From: Janthinobacterium lividum
GTDB lineage: Bacteria > Pseudomonadota > Gammaproteobacteria > Burkholderiales > Burkholderiaceae_D
Direction of reading: 5' to 3'
DNA length: 64,000 nucleotides
NCBI RefSeq assembly: GCF_011601275.1
Contig: NZ_JAAOLY010000025.1
Coordinates: 1-64,000 of the forward strand
This document shows, one piece after another, positions 27,885 through 37,173 of the stretch. A model generated the notes under the pieces. The model did no database searches and had not been told where the DNA came from. It saw only the letters and a program-made list of their open reading frames with translations. The position numbers were made by a program, and so were the translations under genes. Position 1 is the first letter of the stretch; every line of letters starts with the position of its first letter.

Positions 27885-29129
27885 TCAGCCAGGCATCGCC
27901 GCCTTGTCAGCCTGCATCAATATTCTCTGCGCCAGCCAGACCAGAACGGTCGCCAGCACCAGGGGTAAGACATACAGCAATAGTGTCACCGCCGGCCCGC
28001 CGTACATCTCTTTCAGATGCGTGAAAAGGACATCCGTGGCAGGAACACCCAGGTTAAACGCGACATAAAACATGCCAACTGCCCGCATGCTCTGCATGGG
28101 TGCCACTGCTTGAATCAAGGCCGCCAGGATATTGCCATAGAACACTGCAGTCAAGCCCACGCCCATTAGAAAGACCATCAACATGAGGACACTCAAGGGC
28201 ATGCGCCATCCCAACAATATCAGGCCACCGACAGCAGCCGTGATGGGAAGCGTAATCAACAGTGTTTTCATGGCGCCATAGCGGTCCCCCAGCCAGCCAG
28301 CCAGCGGCGACAGCAAAGTTGAAATCACGCCAACTCCCATCAGCATCTGTGTCGTCCTGATCGGTAATCCAAGTGTCTCGCGGAAGTAAACGCCATAAAA
28401 ATAACTAAAGTTGCCGGTGCTAAATGGCAGGCACACGGCAGCCAAAAACAACAGCAGCGGCCCCCGGGACCAGACGGACCGCACCGGGTTTCTGGCCTCA
28501 GAACGGATGAAACGCCGCTCACCGGCGACGCTGATTTTCTGAAGAAAATGCCAGATCAGGATATACAGAAGGACCAGCATTAGCATGCCGGTTACGCCCG
28601 GCAACAAGGGCAGTTTCCCCTGCTTATTGAAGGCCTCGTGGATCGCACCGAGTTGGGTAGCGACGATGCTACTGGCAACGATAAGGCAGTTCATGAGCCC
28701 CACCACCATCGCGCAATGACGTGGAAAATGAGCGACCCCTATACTGATCCAGGCACATACATTCATGGTGCATCCAATGCCACCCAACAAACTCCAGCAG
28801 CACAGCTCGAAGGGCGAGCGCGAAAACAGCCCCATTAACGCAGCTACCGCCAGTAACATAAATCCGGTCAGCAATGTTTTCTTGCGCGACAGGGTTGTCG
28901 GCAGAAGGGCAATTACCAGCCCCGTTAAACCCATGCTGACGTATAAGATCACTGTGGTCATCGGGAAATTGCCGAGTGTCGCAGGCAAGCCGAATGGCAA
29001 GGGCTGTGATACTAACGGCAATGTCGTCGGATCCATATCGGCGAGCACCGAGAATAGCAAGGTGGTAGGCAACATCAACCCCAACATCCCCATTGCCTCT
29101 TTTCTATTCTTGTTCATCGCACGCAACAT
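27885..29129 (-). CDS. MFS transporter in operon with BvgAS-like system
   Basis: 414 residues with about 12 TM segments. MFS features include GWLGDRYGAMKTLL between TM8 and TM9 and a charged cytoplasmic loop after TM6. Substrate cannot be inferred. AAAGGAG precedes the ATG at 29127-29129, which lies 20 nt after the histidine kinase stop, so it is the third gene of the regulator-kinase-MFS operon. Its placement suggests it either handles the signal molecule sensed by the kinase or is an output of the system. Confidence 0.85.
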   Translation of the reverse strand: MLRAMNKNRKEAMGMLGLMLPTTLLFSVLADMDPTTLPLVSQPLPFGLPATLGNFPMTTVILYVSMGLTGLVIALLPTTLSRKKTLLTGFMLLAVAALMGLFSRSPFELCCWSLLGGIGCTMNVCAWISIGVAHFPRHCAMVVGLMNCLIVASSIVATQLGAIHEAFNKQGKLPLLPGVTGMLMLVLLYILIWHFLQKISVAGERRFIRSEARNPVRSVWSRGPLLLFLAAVCLPFSTGNFSYFYGVYFRETLGLPIRTTQMLMGVGVISTLLSPLAGWLGDRYGAMKTLLITLPITAAVGGLILLGWRMPLSVLMLMVFLMGVGLTAVFYGNILAALIQAVAPMQSMRAVGMFYVAFNLGVPATDVLFTHLKEMYGGPAVTLLLYVLPLVLATVLVWLAQRILMQADKAAMPG

Positions 29130-29149
29130 GATGCTCCTTTCGATTGAAA

Positions 29150-31516
29150 TCAATGCTCGCCACAGGCACGCCAGGCTGCGACCACGTCATGCAGGAACTG
29201 GCTACAACGCGCATCGTTCAGCGCTACAGCGTCGCGCAACAGGCTTTCCAGTTTCCCCGCCGGCTGCGCCACCTCCGTCCATTGCATGGTCAGGGCCGCG
29301 CCATGCAGGCGGTGCGCGGCTCGCAAGGCGGCATCCCGTTCCTGCAGGACCATGGCCTGCAGTAGCTCTCCGATATCGTTGGAGAACGACGCACGCACTT
29401 GCGGCATATCAAATACCGACAACGTCTCCACCGGCGGTGCAGATACCGTCAGCGGCACGTCGCACCACAACTCGAGAATATCCTGCAATTTTGCCAGCCG
29501 TATCGGCTTGCTCAATATGCCATCCATACCTGCATCGAAACAGCGCGCGGCATGCTCAGACCCCGTCGAGGCGGAAATCGCGATGACCGGGCAGCGTGCA
29601 TGTTCCAGGTCAGCCTCTCGCCTGCGCCATTCGGCCGTCAGACTATACCCGTCGATGTCAGGCAAGTCGCAATCCATCAGTACCAGATCATATTCGCGCA
29701 TGCTTAAGCAGGCTAATGCTCTGGTGCCACTCTCGGCAATGTAAGCATCGCAGCCGAGGCGGGCAATCTGTGCCCGCAGCACGGCCTGGTTGGCCGGCAC
29801 ATCCTCGACGACAAGGATGGACAGACGCTGCGCCGCCACGCCGCCCGCCGGGACAGGACGGGCCGCGACCACATCAACCGTCGGAGCAGTCCTCGCCGCT
29901 ATAATCGCAGGCAAGGAAATCACCATGCGCGTTCCCCGGCCAATTTCGCTATCCATGGTGATCGTGCCATCCATCAGACTCACCAATTCACGACAAATGA
30001 CCAAGCCCAGTCCGGTGCCACCGGAGCGCTTATAGGTCCCTTCGACCTGCACATACGGCCGGAACAGGGTCGCTTGTACAGCGGCGCCGATGCCGATGCC
30101 GGTATCGGCAACGGCAATCTCCAGCCGCGTCTGCCCCTGTCCATTTTCCAGCATAGCAATCTGAATCTCCACGCCGCCTGTTGACGTAAACTTGATGGCA
30201 TTCGAGACCAGGTTTTGCAGCACCTGCAGCAGCCTGGCCTCGTCCAGCATCAGCAACGGTACCGTCATGTGGGCCGCCACATCGAGCGTAATGCCCTTCT
30301 CCCGCGCCCGTAACTGCTGTAAGGCCGCCACGTCGTTGGCCAAGGCCACGACATTGACCGCATCCACGCTCAGCGTGAGCTGCCCGGCCTCCAGCTTGGA
30401 AACGTCAAGCACATCGTCAAGCAAACGCAGCAGGATATTCCCTCCGTTGCTGGCCAGGTCGACAAAGTAACGCTGCTCCGCATTGATGGACGTAGAGCGC
30501 AGCAATTCCACTGCAGCGAGCACGGCATTCATGGGCGAGCGGATTTCGTGGCTCATCACGGCCAGGAACATGGCCGCCCTGCGTTCGTTGCGCAAGGCAC
30601 TCCGATGCGCGCTGTAGGCCTGAAACGCCAGGGCCGCCAGAATCAGTAGCAAGGCGACAGCAAGGCCCACATGCTCGCCAAAGTGGTCCACCGCGAACAG
30701 CATGCCCGAGTGATCCTCGACCGGCGCTCCCAGCCAGTCTTGGCGTACCAGCCGGATTTGGGCCGGGGTCATCGCGGCCAGCGACTTATTCACGATCGAT
30801 ACCAGCATAGGGTCGCTATCGCGCAGCGCCATGCGCACGTCGGACGTCATCGCCGCGGGCAGCGCAGTAAATTGCAGGCCAGCGCCTTCCTCGCGCATGA
30901 CGCTCGGTAATAACTGTGCTTTGCTACCGATGGCGACGTCGGCGCCACCATTCGAGAGCATAGCGAGCGCCTGTCCCATGGTGGATCTGACGACAATTTG
31001 TATACCGCCGTAGCGCTGACGCAGGAAGGTGCTGTAAAGCTCAGCTTCCGCGGCTGGTAGCGCCACTATCTTGCCAACGAATGCGATACCATCGGTACCG
31101 GGTTCATCCTCTTTACGCGTAGCAGCGATTGCCGTGAGCGAGAGATACGGCACGCTGTAGCTGATACCGTGCGCCTGCGGCTGTTTGCCAATACTGAACA
31201 CCGTTGGAAGGCAGTCAACGCGTCCTTCACGCAACGAGTCTAGGCCCCCGTCCACATTGGCCAAGGTCACGATGTCAAATGTGAGACCACTATGCCGTTG
31301 AATGACTTTAATGTAATCCGGACCAATCCCAACCCCGATCGCTCCGCGGAAGATGGATTCAAACGGTGGCCGGTTCTGCACCATGCCTAGCTTCAAGACT
31401 GGATGCGCGCGCACCCAGGCTTGCTCCTCAGCGCTGAGCGCAAAGGGCATCTGCTGCCCCTGCGCCGCAGTGCAGCAGATGACCATCAGGCAGGCGGCGA
31501 CGCACCAACACCTCAT
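29150..31516 (-). CDS. BvgS/EvgS-like hybrid sensor histidine kinase with Venus-flytrap sensor
   Basis: 788 residues. Signal sequence 1-20, one periplasmic solute-binding (SBP_bac_3) domain (about 35-265), and TM helix 282-300. The HisKA domain has His323 in SHEIRSPMNA, followed by the ATPase domain (N-box NLVSNAIKF, DTGIGIG, GTGLGL). The receiver has Asp615 in LMDCDLPDIDGY, and the C-terminal HPt has His735 in AAHRLHGAA. This is the four-step phosphorelay layout of BvgS/EvgS, but with one flytrap domain instead of two and no PAS domain. Start ATG overlaps the response-regulator stop as ATGA. Confidence 0.92.
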   Translation of the reverse strand: MRCWCVAACLMVICCTAAQGQQMPFALSAEEQAWVRAHPVLKLGMVQNRPPFESIFRGAIGVGIGPDYIKVIQRHSGLTFDIVTLANVDGGLDSLREGRVDCLPTVFSIGKQPQAHGISYSVPYLSLTAIAATRKEDEPGTDGIAFVGKIVALPAAEAELYSTFLRQRYGGIQIVVRSTMGQALAMLSNGGADVAIGSKAQLLPSVMREEGAGLQFTALPAAMTSDVRMALRDSDPMLVSIVNKSLAAMTPAQIRLVRQDWLGAPVEDHSGMLFAVDHFGEHVGLAVALLLILAALAFQAYSAHRSALRNERRAAMFLAVMSHEIRSPMNAVLAAVELLRSTSINAEQRYFVDLASNGGNILLRLLDDVLDVSKLEAGQLTLSVDAVNVVALANDVAALQQLRAREKGITLDVAAHMTVPLLMLDEARLLQVLQNLVSNAIKFTSTGGVEIQIAMLENGQGQTRLEIAVADTGIGIGAAVQATLFRPYVQVEGTYKRSGGTGLGLVICRELVSLMDGTITMDSEIGRGTRMVISLPAIIAARTAPTVDVVAARPVPAGGVAAQRLSILVVEDVPANQAVLRAQIARLGCDAYIAESGTRALACLSMREYDLVLMDCDLPDIDGYSLTAEWRRREADLEHARCPVIAISASTGSEHAARCFDAGMDGILSKPIRLAKLQDILELWCDVPLTVSAPPVETLSVFDMPQVRASFSNDIGELLQAMVLQERDAALRAAHRLHGAALTMQWTEVAQPAGKLESLLRDAVALNDARCSQFLHDVVAAWRACGEH

Positions 31517-32181
31517 GCGTCCCCTATGGTGTGGCGAATCTTGAACAGCTCATTGTTTGACGTGACACCCAGCTTGCGGAAGGCGCTGGCCTTTTGCGAG
31601 CTGATGGTCTTGATGCTGCGCTTAAATTTTTCGGCAATTTCCGTGACAGTCATCCCTGCCAGATAGCAGCGGATCACCTCACGCTCGCGCGCTGACAATG
31701 CCGCACCCAGCAGCAGCGCGTCCTCGCCACCAGCACCCTCTCGTGAATCGAAGGCAGTGCTGGCTTCCGCTACCCGATAGGACATCTCGGCGCTCAAATA
31801 TACGGCACCCGACACCACCTTGCGCAGTGCCTTGACCAATTCCGCCATGTCCTCGCCCTTGCCAACGAAACCACGGGCGCCGACGCGCAAGGCAAGTGCC
31901 ACCGTGGCAGGTTCATGATGCGAAGACAATACCAGGATGGGGCAATCGGGAAACTTGGTCCGTAGCACGCGGATCAGCGACACCCCATCAAGCTCGTCGG
32001 GTCCCAGTGCGTAGTCAAGCAACAGGACGTCTGCTGGCGTCAGGAGCAGTCCCGCTATCAACTCGCGGCTGGTACTATAGGCACCCACGACGTCTATATC
32101 CGCTTCCACAGTGAAACGAGCTACAAGACCGTGCCGCACCACGGCATGATCATCGAGCAGAGCAATACGTAAACGTTTCAT
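31513..32181 (-). CDS. LuxR/NarL-type response regulator (BvgA/EvgA-like)
   Basis: 222 residues. Receiver domain with acidic pair LLDDH, phosphoacceptor Asp56 in LLLDYALG, Ser/Thr in VLSSHH and Lys in FVGKGED. A GerE-type HTH follows (LSAREREVIRCYLAGMTVTEIAE...SIKTISSQ). It is the partner of the hybrid kinase encoded next (ATGA overlap). Nearby pilus, EAL and MFS genes are natural targets by analogy to Bordetella fimbriae, but no binding site is shown. The start is the ATG at 32179-32181, where the receiver begins; no clear ribosome site is visible. Confidence 0.9.
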   Translation of the reverse strand: MKRLRIALLDDHAVVRHGLVARFTVEADIDVVGAYSTSRELIAGLLLTPADVLLLDYALGPDELDGVSLIRVLRTKFPDCPILVLSSHHEPATVALALRVGARGFVGKGEDMAELVKALRKVVSGAVYLSAEMSYRVAEASTAFDSREGAGGEDALLLGAALSAREREVIRCYLAGMTVTEIAEKFKRSIKTISSQKASAFRKLGVTSNNELFKIRHTIGDA

Positions 32182-32365
32182 TGGCAGGAGGGGCAAGGGG
32201 GATATAACGCATGGAAAAGATTTCTTTTGATGAGGTTACTCCTATTTATGTCTTTACCGCTATCGAAAACGCTATTTTTTAGCATAAATGCTCCTGCCCC
32301 CCATTCGCTATACTCAATCACGGGTTGCACTGAAATTTCAATTTTGCATCATGCAAAGACTCGCC

Positions 32366-33667
32366 TTAATTATTGCTGACGCTATCGAAAAAGTCCCGCA
32401 GCTCCATGGGGCGCGCCAGTGCATAGCCTTGCCCCGTTGGACAGCCAAGGTGACACAACGCCTCGATACACGACGATTCTTCAACACCTTCTGCCACCAC
32501 TTTCAGATTCATCAGCCTTGCGAGATTCACCGTTGCGGCAATCACGGCCTGCGCGGAAGTACTCGTTTGCATGTCGCGGACAAATGCCCCATCGATCTTG
32601 ACCTCATCAAAAGACATCCTGGCTAGGAGACTCAGGGTCGATGTACCTTGTCCGAAATCATCGAGCGAAACGGGAAACCCTTTCGTCCGCAGCGTATTGA
32701 GCGAGGCAGAGAGCAAGAGATCGTCTGCGCTCGGAAAATCTCCGGTCAGTTCAATTTTCAGCAGATGCGGCGGCAAACCTGCCCGCTGCATCTTTTCTGC
32801 CAGACGCTGAGCAAGACCCGGGGTACACACCGTTTCAGCAGAAGCATTCAGGGCGATGGGCAACGTCACCCGTCGGCTCTTGAGCACAAGCAGTACGTCG
32901 ATGACACGCGTCTCGATAAAGCTGAACAACAGCAGATGCAGGCCAAGGCGATTGACCATCGGAATCAGCACCGATGGCGGCACTTCGCCAACGCCTGGAT
33001 GATGCCAGCGCAACAGCGCCTCGGCTCCGGTAATACGCCGCGTACGCAAATCGTACTGCGGCTGCAGCATGACGCGCAGGTTCTTGCCTGTAGTCAACGC
33101 CTCGATCACGTCGACTTCTGTCGGGCCATCGGGTGGGGCAAAACGGGATTCCTGCAGCTTGATCGGCGGAACCAGCAACAAAGCGCGCAAGGCCTCGGTG
33201 AACGCGGCCTTGCTACCGGTGTAGACCATGCCGACATTGATGCCGGCGCGATACGCCAGGCGGGCATGTGCCAATAATGCGGTCACGGACAGACCGCCTA
33301 TGCGGGGGACCGCCGACTTCTCCTGCGTCCCTGCCGCTTGCCCATGAAACAGATCGAGCAGCGTTGGCTGCCCTACCAAGAGGACATGCGGAAAACGCGC
33401 CAACGGGTTGGCCGCGTCGAGCGCCTTGAGCAAAGTCGGCACCATCAGGCCACCATGTTTGACATCCGCGACAATTACATCGACCTCTACTTCGCGCACA
33501 AAAGCGGGCAACATACTCAATGAGTGGACATTGTTCACATTGACAATATCGATGGCACTCAGCATCGTGCTAAGCCATCGCGCACCATCCTTATCTGAAT
33601 CGGACGTCAAGGTCAGCACACGCAGGGAATGAAATTCGCTACGCATAAGGGAGCTGATGGCTTTCAC
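32366..33667 (-). CDS. EAL-domain phosphodiesterase with degenerate receiver-like N-terminus
   Basis: 433 residues. Residues 1-150 resemble a receiver fold (RVLTLTSDSDKDGARWL, VDVIVADV, HVLLVGQP) but lack a clear phosphoacceptor pocket. The EAL domain (about 185-425) has AEALLRW, LNAS, LDDFGQG, VKIDGAFV, VAEGVE and GQGYALARP. The E-x-T-E motif reads IELTGD, so its second Glu is Gly; in characterised EAL enzymes that residue steadies loop 6, so activity may be lowered. I choose GTG 33665-33667 with AGGA 8 nt upstream; ATG at 33644-33646 is an alternative. It lies 111 bp downstream of its HTH partner gene. Confidence 0.8.
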   Translation of the reverse strand: MKAISSLMRSEFHSLRVLTLTSDSDKDGARWLSTMLSAIDIVNVNNVHSLSMLPAFVREVEVDVIVADVKHGGLMVPTLLKALDAANPLARFPHVLLVGQPTLLDLFHGQAAGTQEKSAVPRIGGLSVTALLAHARLAYRAGINVGMVYTGSKAAFTEALRALLLVPPIKLQESRFAPPDGPTEVDVIEALTTGKNLRVMLQPQYDLRTRRITGAEALLRWHHPGVGEVPPSVLIPMVNRLGLHLLLFSFIETRVIDVLLVLKSRRVTLPIALNASAETVCTPGLAQRLAEKMQRAGLPPHLLKIELTGDFPSADDLLLSASLNTLRTKGFPVSLDDFGQGTSTLSLLARMSFDEVKIDGAFVRDMQTSTSAQAVIAATVNLARLMNLKVVAEGVEESSCIEALCHLGCPTGQGYALARPMELRDFFDSVSNN

Positions 33668-33778
33668 GGAAATTTTCCTAGAGTTAAAAACATAAGCAAA
33701 CAAAGAATTCTCTTGGAAGCGGCCTGCCAGCTGGCATCCTTTCGGCCAAAGAGATGGCGGGCGGTAAGGTCTTTATTT

Positions 33779-34099
33779 TCATTCTTGTTCATCCATCAGG
33801 CCAAAGCGCTTGCGATGATCCCCCATGCACGCCCGTAATTCAAAAATACTCAGCCCGCTCACCTCATGCATGCGTATAAGTATGGCGGCGCTGACGGGCA
33901 ATGCACCATGCCTGATTTTGGACAGGATCGGGGGCGAAACCTGCAACTCGCGCCCGAGAGCCGCATCGTTCTTCAATCCCAGAAAATCGATGAGCACATC
34001 GAGCAAATCCGCGCTGCGAAAGCGATTGGCCTCAAGAGTCGGAGGGTGATTGCGTAATCCGGTTACGCGTGGGGGAGGAAGCTGTAATTGTTTTCTCAT
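33779..34099 (-). CDS. Small HTH protein paired with EAL gene (type B copy)
   Basis: 106 residues. The segment LLDVLIDFLGLKNDAALGRE...SPPILSKIRHG...ILIRMHEVSGLSIFELRA parallels the 95-residue protein at 22736-23023 almost block by block. A helix-turn-helix of Cro/CI type is likely. Start is ATG 34097-34099; no strong ribosome site. It precedes the receiver/EAL gene on the same strand. Function unknown. Confidence 0.7.
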   Translation of the reverse strand: MRKQLQLPPPRVTGLRNHPPTLEANRFRSADLLDVLIDFLGLKNDAALGRELQVSPPILSKIRHGALPVSAAILIRMHEVSGLSIFELRACMGDHRKRFGLMDEQE

Positions 34100-34374
34100 T
34101 GCCGCTACTTTCGAGTAAAGAAGACCAGGAACCAATTCCGCATGTACATACGGCAAGGCCGGGTACAGCTGACTTGTTCAAGTGTAGCGACATAGTTTCC
34201 TGACCGAAATCAGAGCAGTCCTAAATTATCAATGAGAAGTGAATTCGGCGCGGCCGACAACGGCATGGAGCTGAATCGACAGCCGTTCGTTCATAGCTGT
34301 GGCCCGCCGCAGTGCAGCTGCCACCATCAATAGTGTGCAGTTGCAACTGCGCGACTGCACCTACACGTTGCCGT

Positions 34375-34625
34375 TCAGCACATAGCGGTTGATACGGCCC
34401 ATGCCAAATACCACCAGTTGGAAGGTCATCATGGTGGCGCCCGCCTTGATCGCGGTCCGCTGCGCAGCCGGCATGGCCATGGTCACGTCTCGACGAAGGT
34501 ACCGCCAACGAGGATGCCGCTGAGCAGATAGCCGGCAGCCGAGCGCGCCAGCACGGGCAAGTCCATGCCCATCGCCTGCAGTAGATGAGTCAGCCGCAAC
34601 GCTTGGCCCATGCCACGACACTCAT
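34375..34625 (-). pseudogene. MFS transporter relic (YbfB/YjiJ-like C-terminal piece)
   Basis: One minus-strand frame reads GMDLPVLARSAAGYLLSGIL then VGGTFVET; after a frameshift near 34495 a second frame continues with MAMPAAQRTAIKAGATMMTF and VFGMGRINRYV. Joined, they look like the C-terminal TM helices of YbfB/YjiJ-type MFS proteins. The rest of the 34100-35031 interval shows no supportable gene. Confidence 0.35.
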
Positions 34626-35031
34626 GGAAGCGCTATGCCGGGGTGGATGAAGGCTGCCCACCTGCCCGATGGTTGCAGGCACGGCGGCATCGTCATCTGT
34701 ATCATTTAAGCGGGCGACGCCATGGCGAGGATGCCGGTCGAAGCAGGAAAAAAGGGCGAGCGCAGTAACTGTATGACCTGTCGCGTCCGGGCGATGGGTA
34801 CGGGCGTGGCCAGGCAGAGCCCAGAAAGGGCATGGACAGGGCATTTTATTGCGAAGTAGTAAGTAGCATCAAAGCTTAGACCTCGGTCGTCATGGAAGTC
34901 CAAGGCGATACCCAGGTCGTGCGGCTGTACGCCAGCCGCCAGACACTGCCGACACAGCAGCCGGAGCAAACCATGGAACACGATGAAAGCTGTTCTGAGG
35001 CTTGCGCTGCCTTCCTGCTGATGCATTGAGC

Positions 35032-36156
35032 TTATTCATAACTAATCGTGAACGTTGCCGATGCATTTGCCGGCCCCCCCGTCACGACGTTCCCGGTCTT
35101 GAGGTAGCGCGCGCGCAGGGGAATGGAATAACTGCTTTCGCTGGCGCGAAGGACCAGGCTGCTGCCTTGCTTGCTTGCCAAGGGCACCGCGACACCGTCC
35201 TTGATCGCTACCTGAACGCCTATGCCGGTGGCGGCCGGAGGACGGCCCGCGGCAGTCGGGTCCAGGCTCAGCACGCCAGTGCCTGGGGAAATGGCTGTGC
35301 GAACCGGATCGATGCGATAGCTCAGTTTGTTATTATCGCTGGACCCGACACCACCCGTGCCCTTACTAGATGTGCCGCCCACCGATACCCAACTTGCGGG
35401 GCTCTTGTTTATTGTTCCATGGAATGCCGGGCAATTATTCAATTGAATGGAAAAATCCGTCCAGGCGGTAGCGCTGTTGGCTGCAGTAAATTTTGAGGGC
35501 GAATGCGTGCCCATGCGCACCTCGACATCCGGCGTGGTGCAAGTGCGCGAAACAATCTGCAGACTACTCGAGATGCGAATCGAGAAGCCCATCATTCTGG
35601 CATCGCCCAAATAAGCAAACATGGTGACGATGGGCAATGTGTAGCCATGCAGCACTCCCGGTTCCACGTCGCCCACCTTGATCAGTATCAATTCAAAATC
35701 GCTCGCACTGTCAAAAGGAACAAGACAGCGCTCCCCAGACGTACATGCGCTCGCATTCTTACCTGTTTTTCTCGGCAGCATACCACCCAAATTGTTGAAA
35801 GCAACCCCCAACCCAGAGATACCGGTTTTATAGACCTTCCCCGCATACACCCCGCTGCCCCAGTCGGCCCGGCCGTAATCTGTTTCCACCAGATATTCGC
35901 TACTCATATCGAACGGGGCATTCCTACAGTCCACTTTCGCTGCCTTGCCTGCGGCAATCTTAAATGTCTGACGGTACACCTCGGTACCCACCGGCACATC
36001 GCGCCCAACGGAAATGGCCGACACCTGCAAGGGCATGGCGCTTTCTGTCGCCGGACGGCCCGACTCGTAAGTACAGGTGACCGCGAAGGCCGTGTCCGTC
36101 GCTGCCCACAGTACCGCGACGGCCACCGCCGATTTGAACAAAGAGCCAACATTCAT
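35032..36156 (-). CDS. Two-domain fimbrial tip adhesin-like protein, copy A
   Basis: 374 residues. Signal peptide 1-25 (ATDTAFA), N-terminal domain of about 185 residues rich in Cys, then a pilin-like C-terminal domain (FSIQLNNCPAF, IDPVRTAISPGTGVLSLDP, YSIPLRARYLKTG, ending ATFTISYE). This is the FimH-like layout in which the first domain binds a receptor and the second joins the pilus. AAAGG precedes the ATG at 36154-36156; an upstream TTG is unlikely. Its tandem copy lies at 37174-38298, and the likely assembly machinery is at 23.2-27.5 kb. Confidence 0.8.
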   Translation of the reverse strand: MNVGSLFKSAVAVAVLWAATDTAFAVTCTYESGRPATESAMPLQVSAISVGRDVPVGTEVYRQTFKIAAGKAAKVDCRNAPFDMSSEYLVETDYGRADWGSGVYAGKVYKTGISGLGVAFNNLGGMLPRKTGKNASACTSGERCLVPFDSASDFELILIKVGDVEPGVLHGYTLPIVTMFAYLGDARMMGFSIRISSSLQIVSRTCTTPDVEVRMGTHSPSKFTAANSATAWTDFSIQLNNCPAFHGTINKSPASWVSVGGTSSKGTGGVGSSDNNKLSYRIDPVRTAISPGTGVLSLDPTAAGRPPAATGIGVQVAIKDGVAVPLASKQGSSLVLRASESSYSIPLRARYLKTGNVVTGGPANASATFTISYE

Positions 36157-36744
36157 AACGCTACCTTTATATCTTAATTGGTGCAACTTACTGATAACGA
36201 GTGAAGTAAATCATGGAATTGACGAGGGTGCCTGGACCTACAAAAAAAGCCACTGCAGTTTTTGTAGACGGTACAACAATCGCCCAACGGAATATGAATG
36301 CCATTCGGCGGGAAAACACCCATCCGGGGAAGTGCTCCTATGGCAATGAGATGAAGTATATGACCCGCATAACACATGCAATATGGGAACACTCCGAAAA
36401 ACGGATAAACCACAAAAACTTTATCATTGGGCAATCTAAAAATCGACAGGCCGGATATCGATGTACCACGCGGCGCAACATTTCCGCCGGGCCACGGCCC
36501 CCGGTTCACGCTGCTCTCGCGCGCCACCAGCAATACGGCGGAGGCCGATGCGGTCGGGAAATCAATGCACGAATGGCCCCGTCGGGGTCATGGCAATACC
36601 AGAAACGAGGCTAGCGCCGGCAGGCTCGCGTCTAGCCAGCCACAGCCCCAGCGCCGCGAGTCCCAGGAAATTGCCCAGCAGGTGGGCCACGGTGACGATT
36701 TGCCCGAGGCGGCGCCCGCATCCTGCACAGGTGCGCCAGCAGGA
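36157..36744. other. Segment between adhesin A and the permease-tail fragment
   Basis: Homologous to 38299-38849 in copy B. On the minus strand a block near 36560-36690 reads LLGNFLGLAALGLWLARREP and AGASLVSGIAMTPTGPFVH then stop, conserved in frame with copy B. It looks like a membrane helix but no start codon or family is evident. No other gene supported. Confidence 0.4.
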
Positions 36745-37012
36745 AGTGGAATCAACAGCGCGCCACTATCTGAGACGGCAGATAAGGCATCTGATGCGTC
36801 GAAAGCACGAACGCGGTCGAAATCGAGAAAGCCGTACCCTCCCAGGCAGGCGACAGTACACGGCGATCGCTCATCGCCAAGCGCGGATAACGGTATTGCG
36901 CGCTGAAAATACTCGCGCAGAACTGCTGGTGTTGCTGAACATCCAGCAGGAAGCGCTGATGGCAATCTTTGTCGTTGCCGGCGATATTGATCAGCGCATG
37001 ATAGGACAGTGC
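36745..37012 (-). pseudogene. 3'-end fragment of the ABC permease gene (duplicated, frameshifted)
   Basis: Encodes LSYHALINIAGND and QRFLLDVQQHQQF, then after a 1-nt deletion LREYFQRAIPLSALGDERSP and CLGGYGFLDFDRVRAFDASD, matching the end of the permease at 38850-40379. Homology stops at LIPLP, losing the last TM helix. It was carried along in the adhesin duplication and is not functional. Confidence 0.8.
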
Positions 37013-37173
37013 AAAGCTTTGACCACCTTAGTCATGGAAGTCCAAGGCGACGCCCCGGTCTGGCGGCTGTACGCCAGCCGCCAGGCATTGCCGACACAGC
37101 AGCCGGAGCAAACCATGGAACACGATGAAAGCCGTTCTGAGGCTTGCGCTGCCTTCCTGCTGATGTATTGAAC

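Noticed and set aside
36213..36614. Plus-strand frame repeated in both adhesin units (also at 38374-38673)
   Set aside because: Conservation reflects the DNA duplication. Neither copy has a ribosome site, and the frames end differently.
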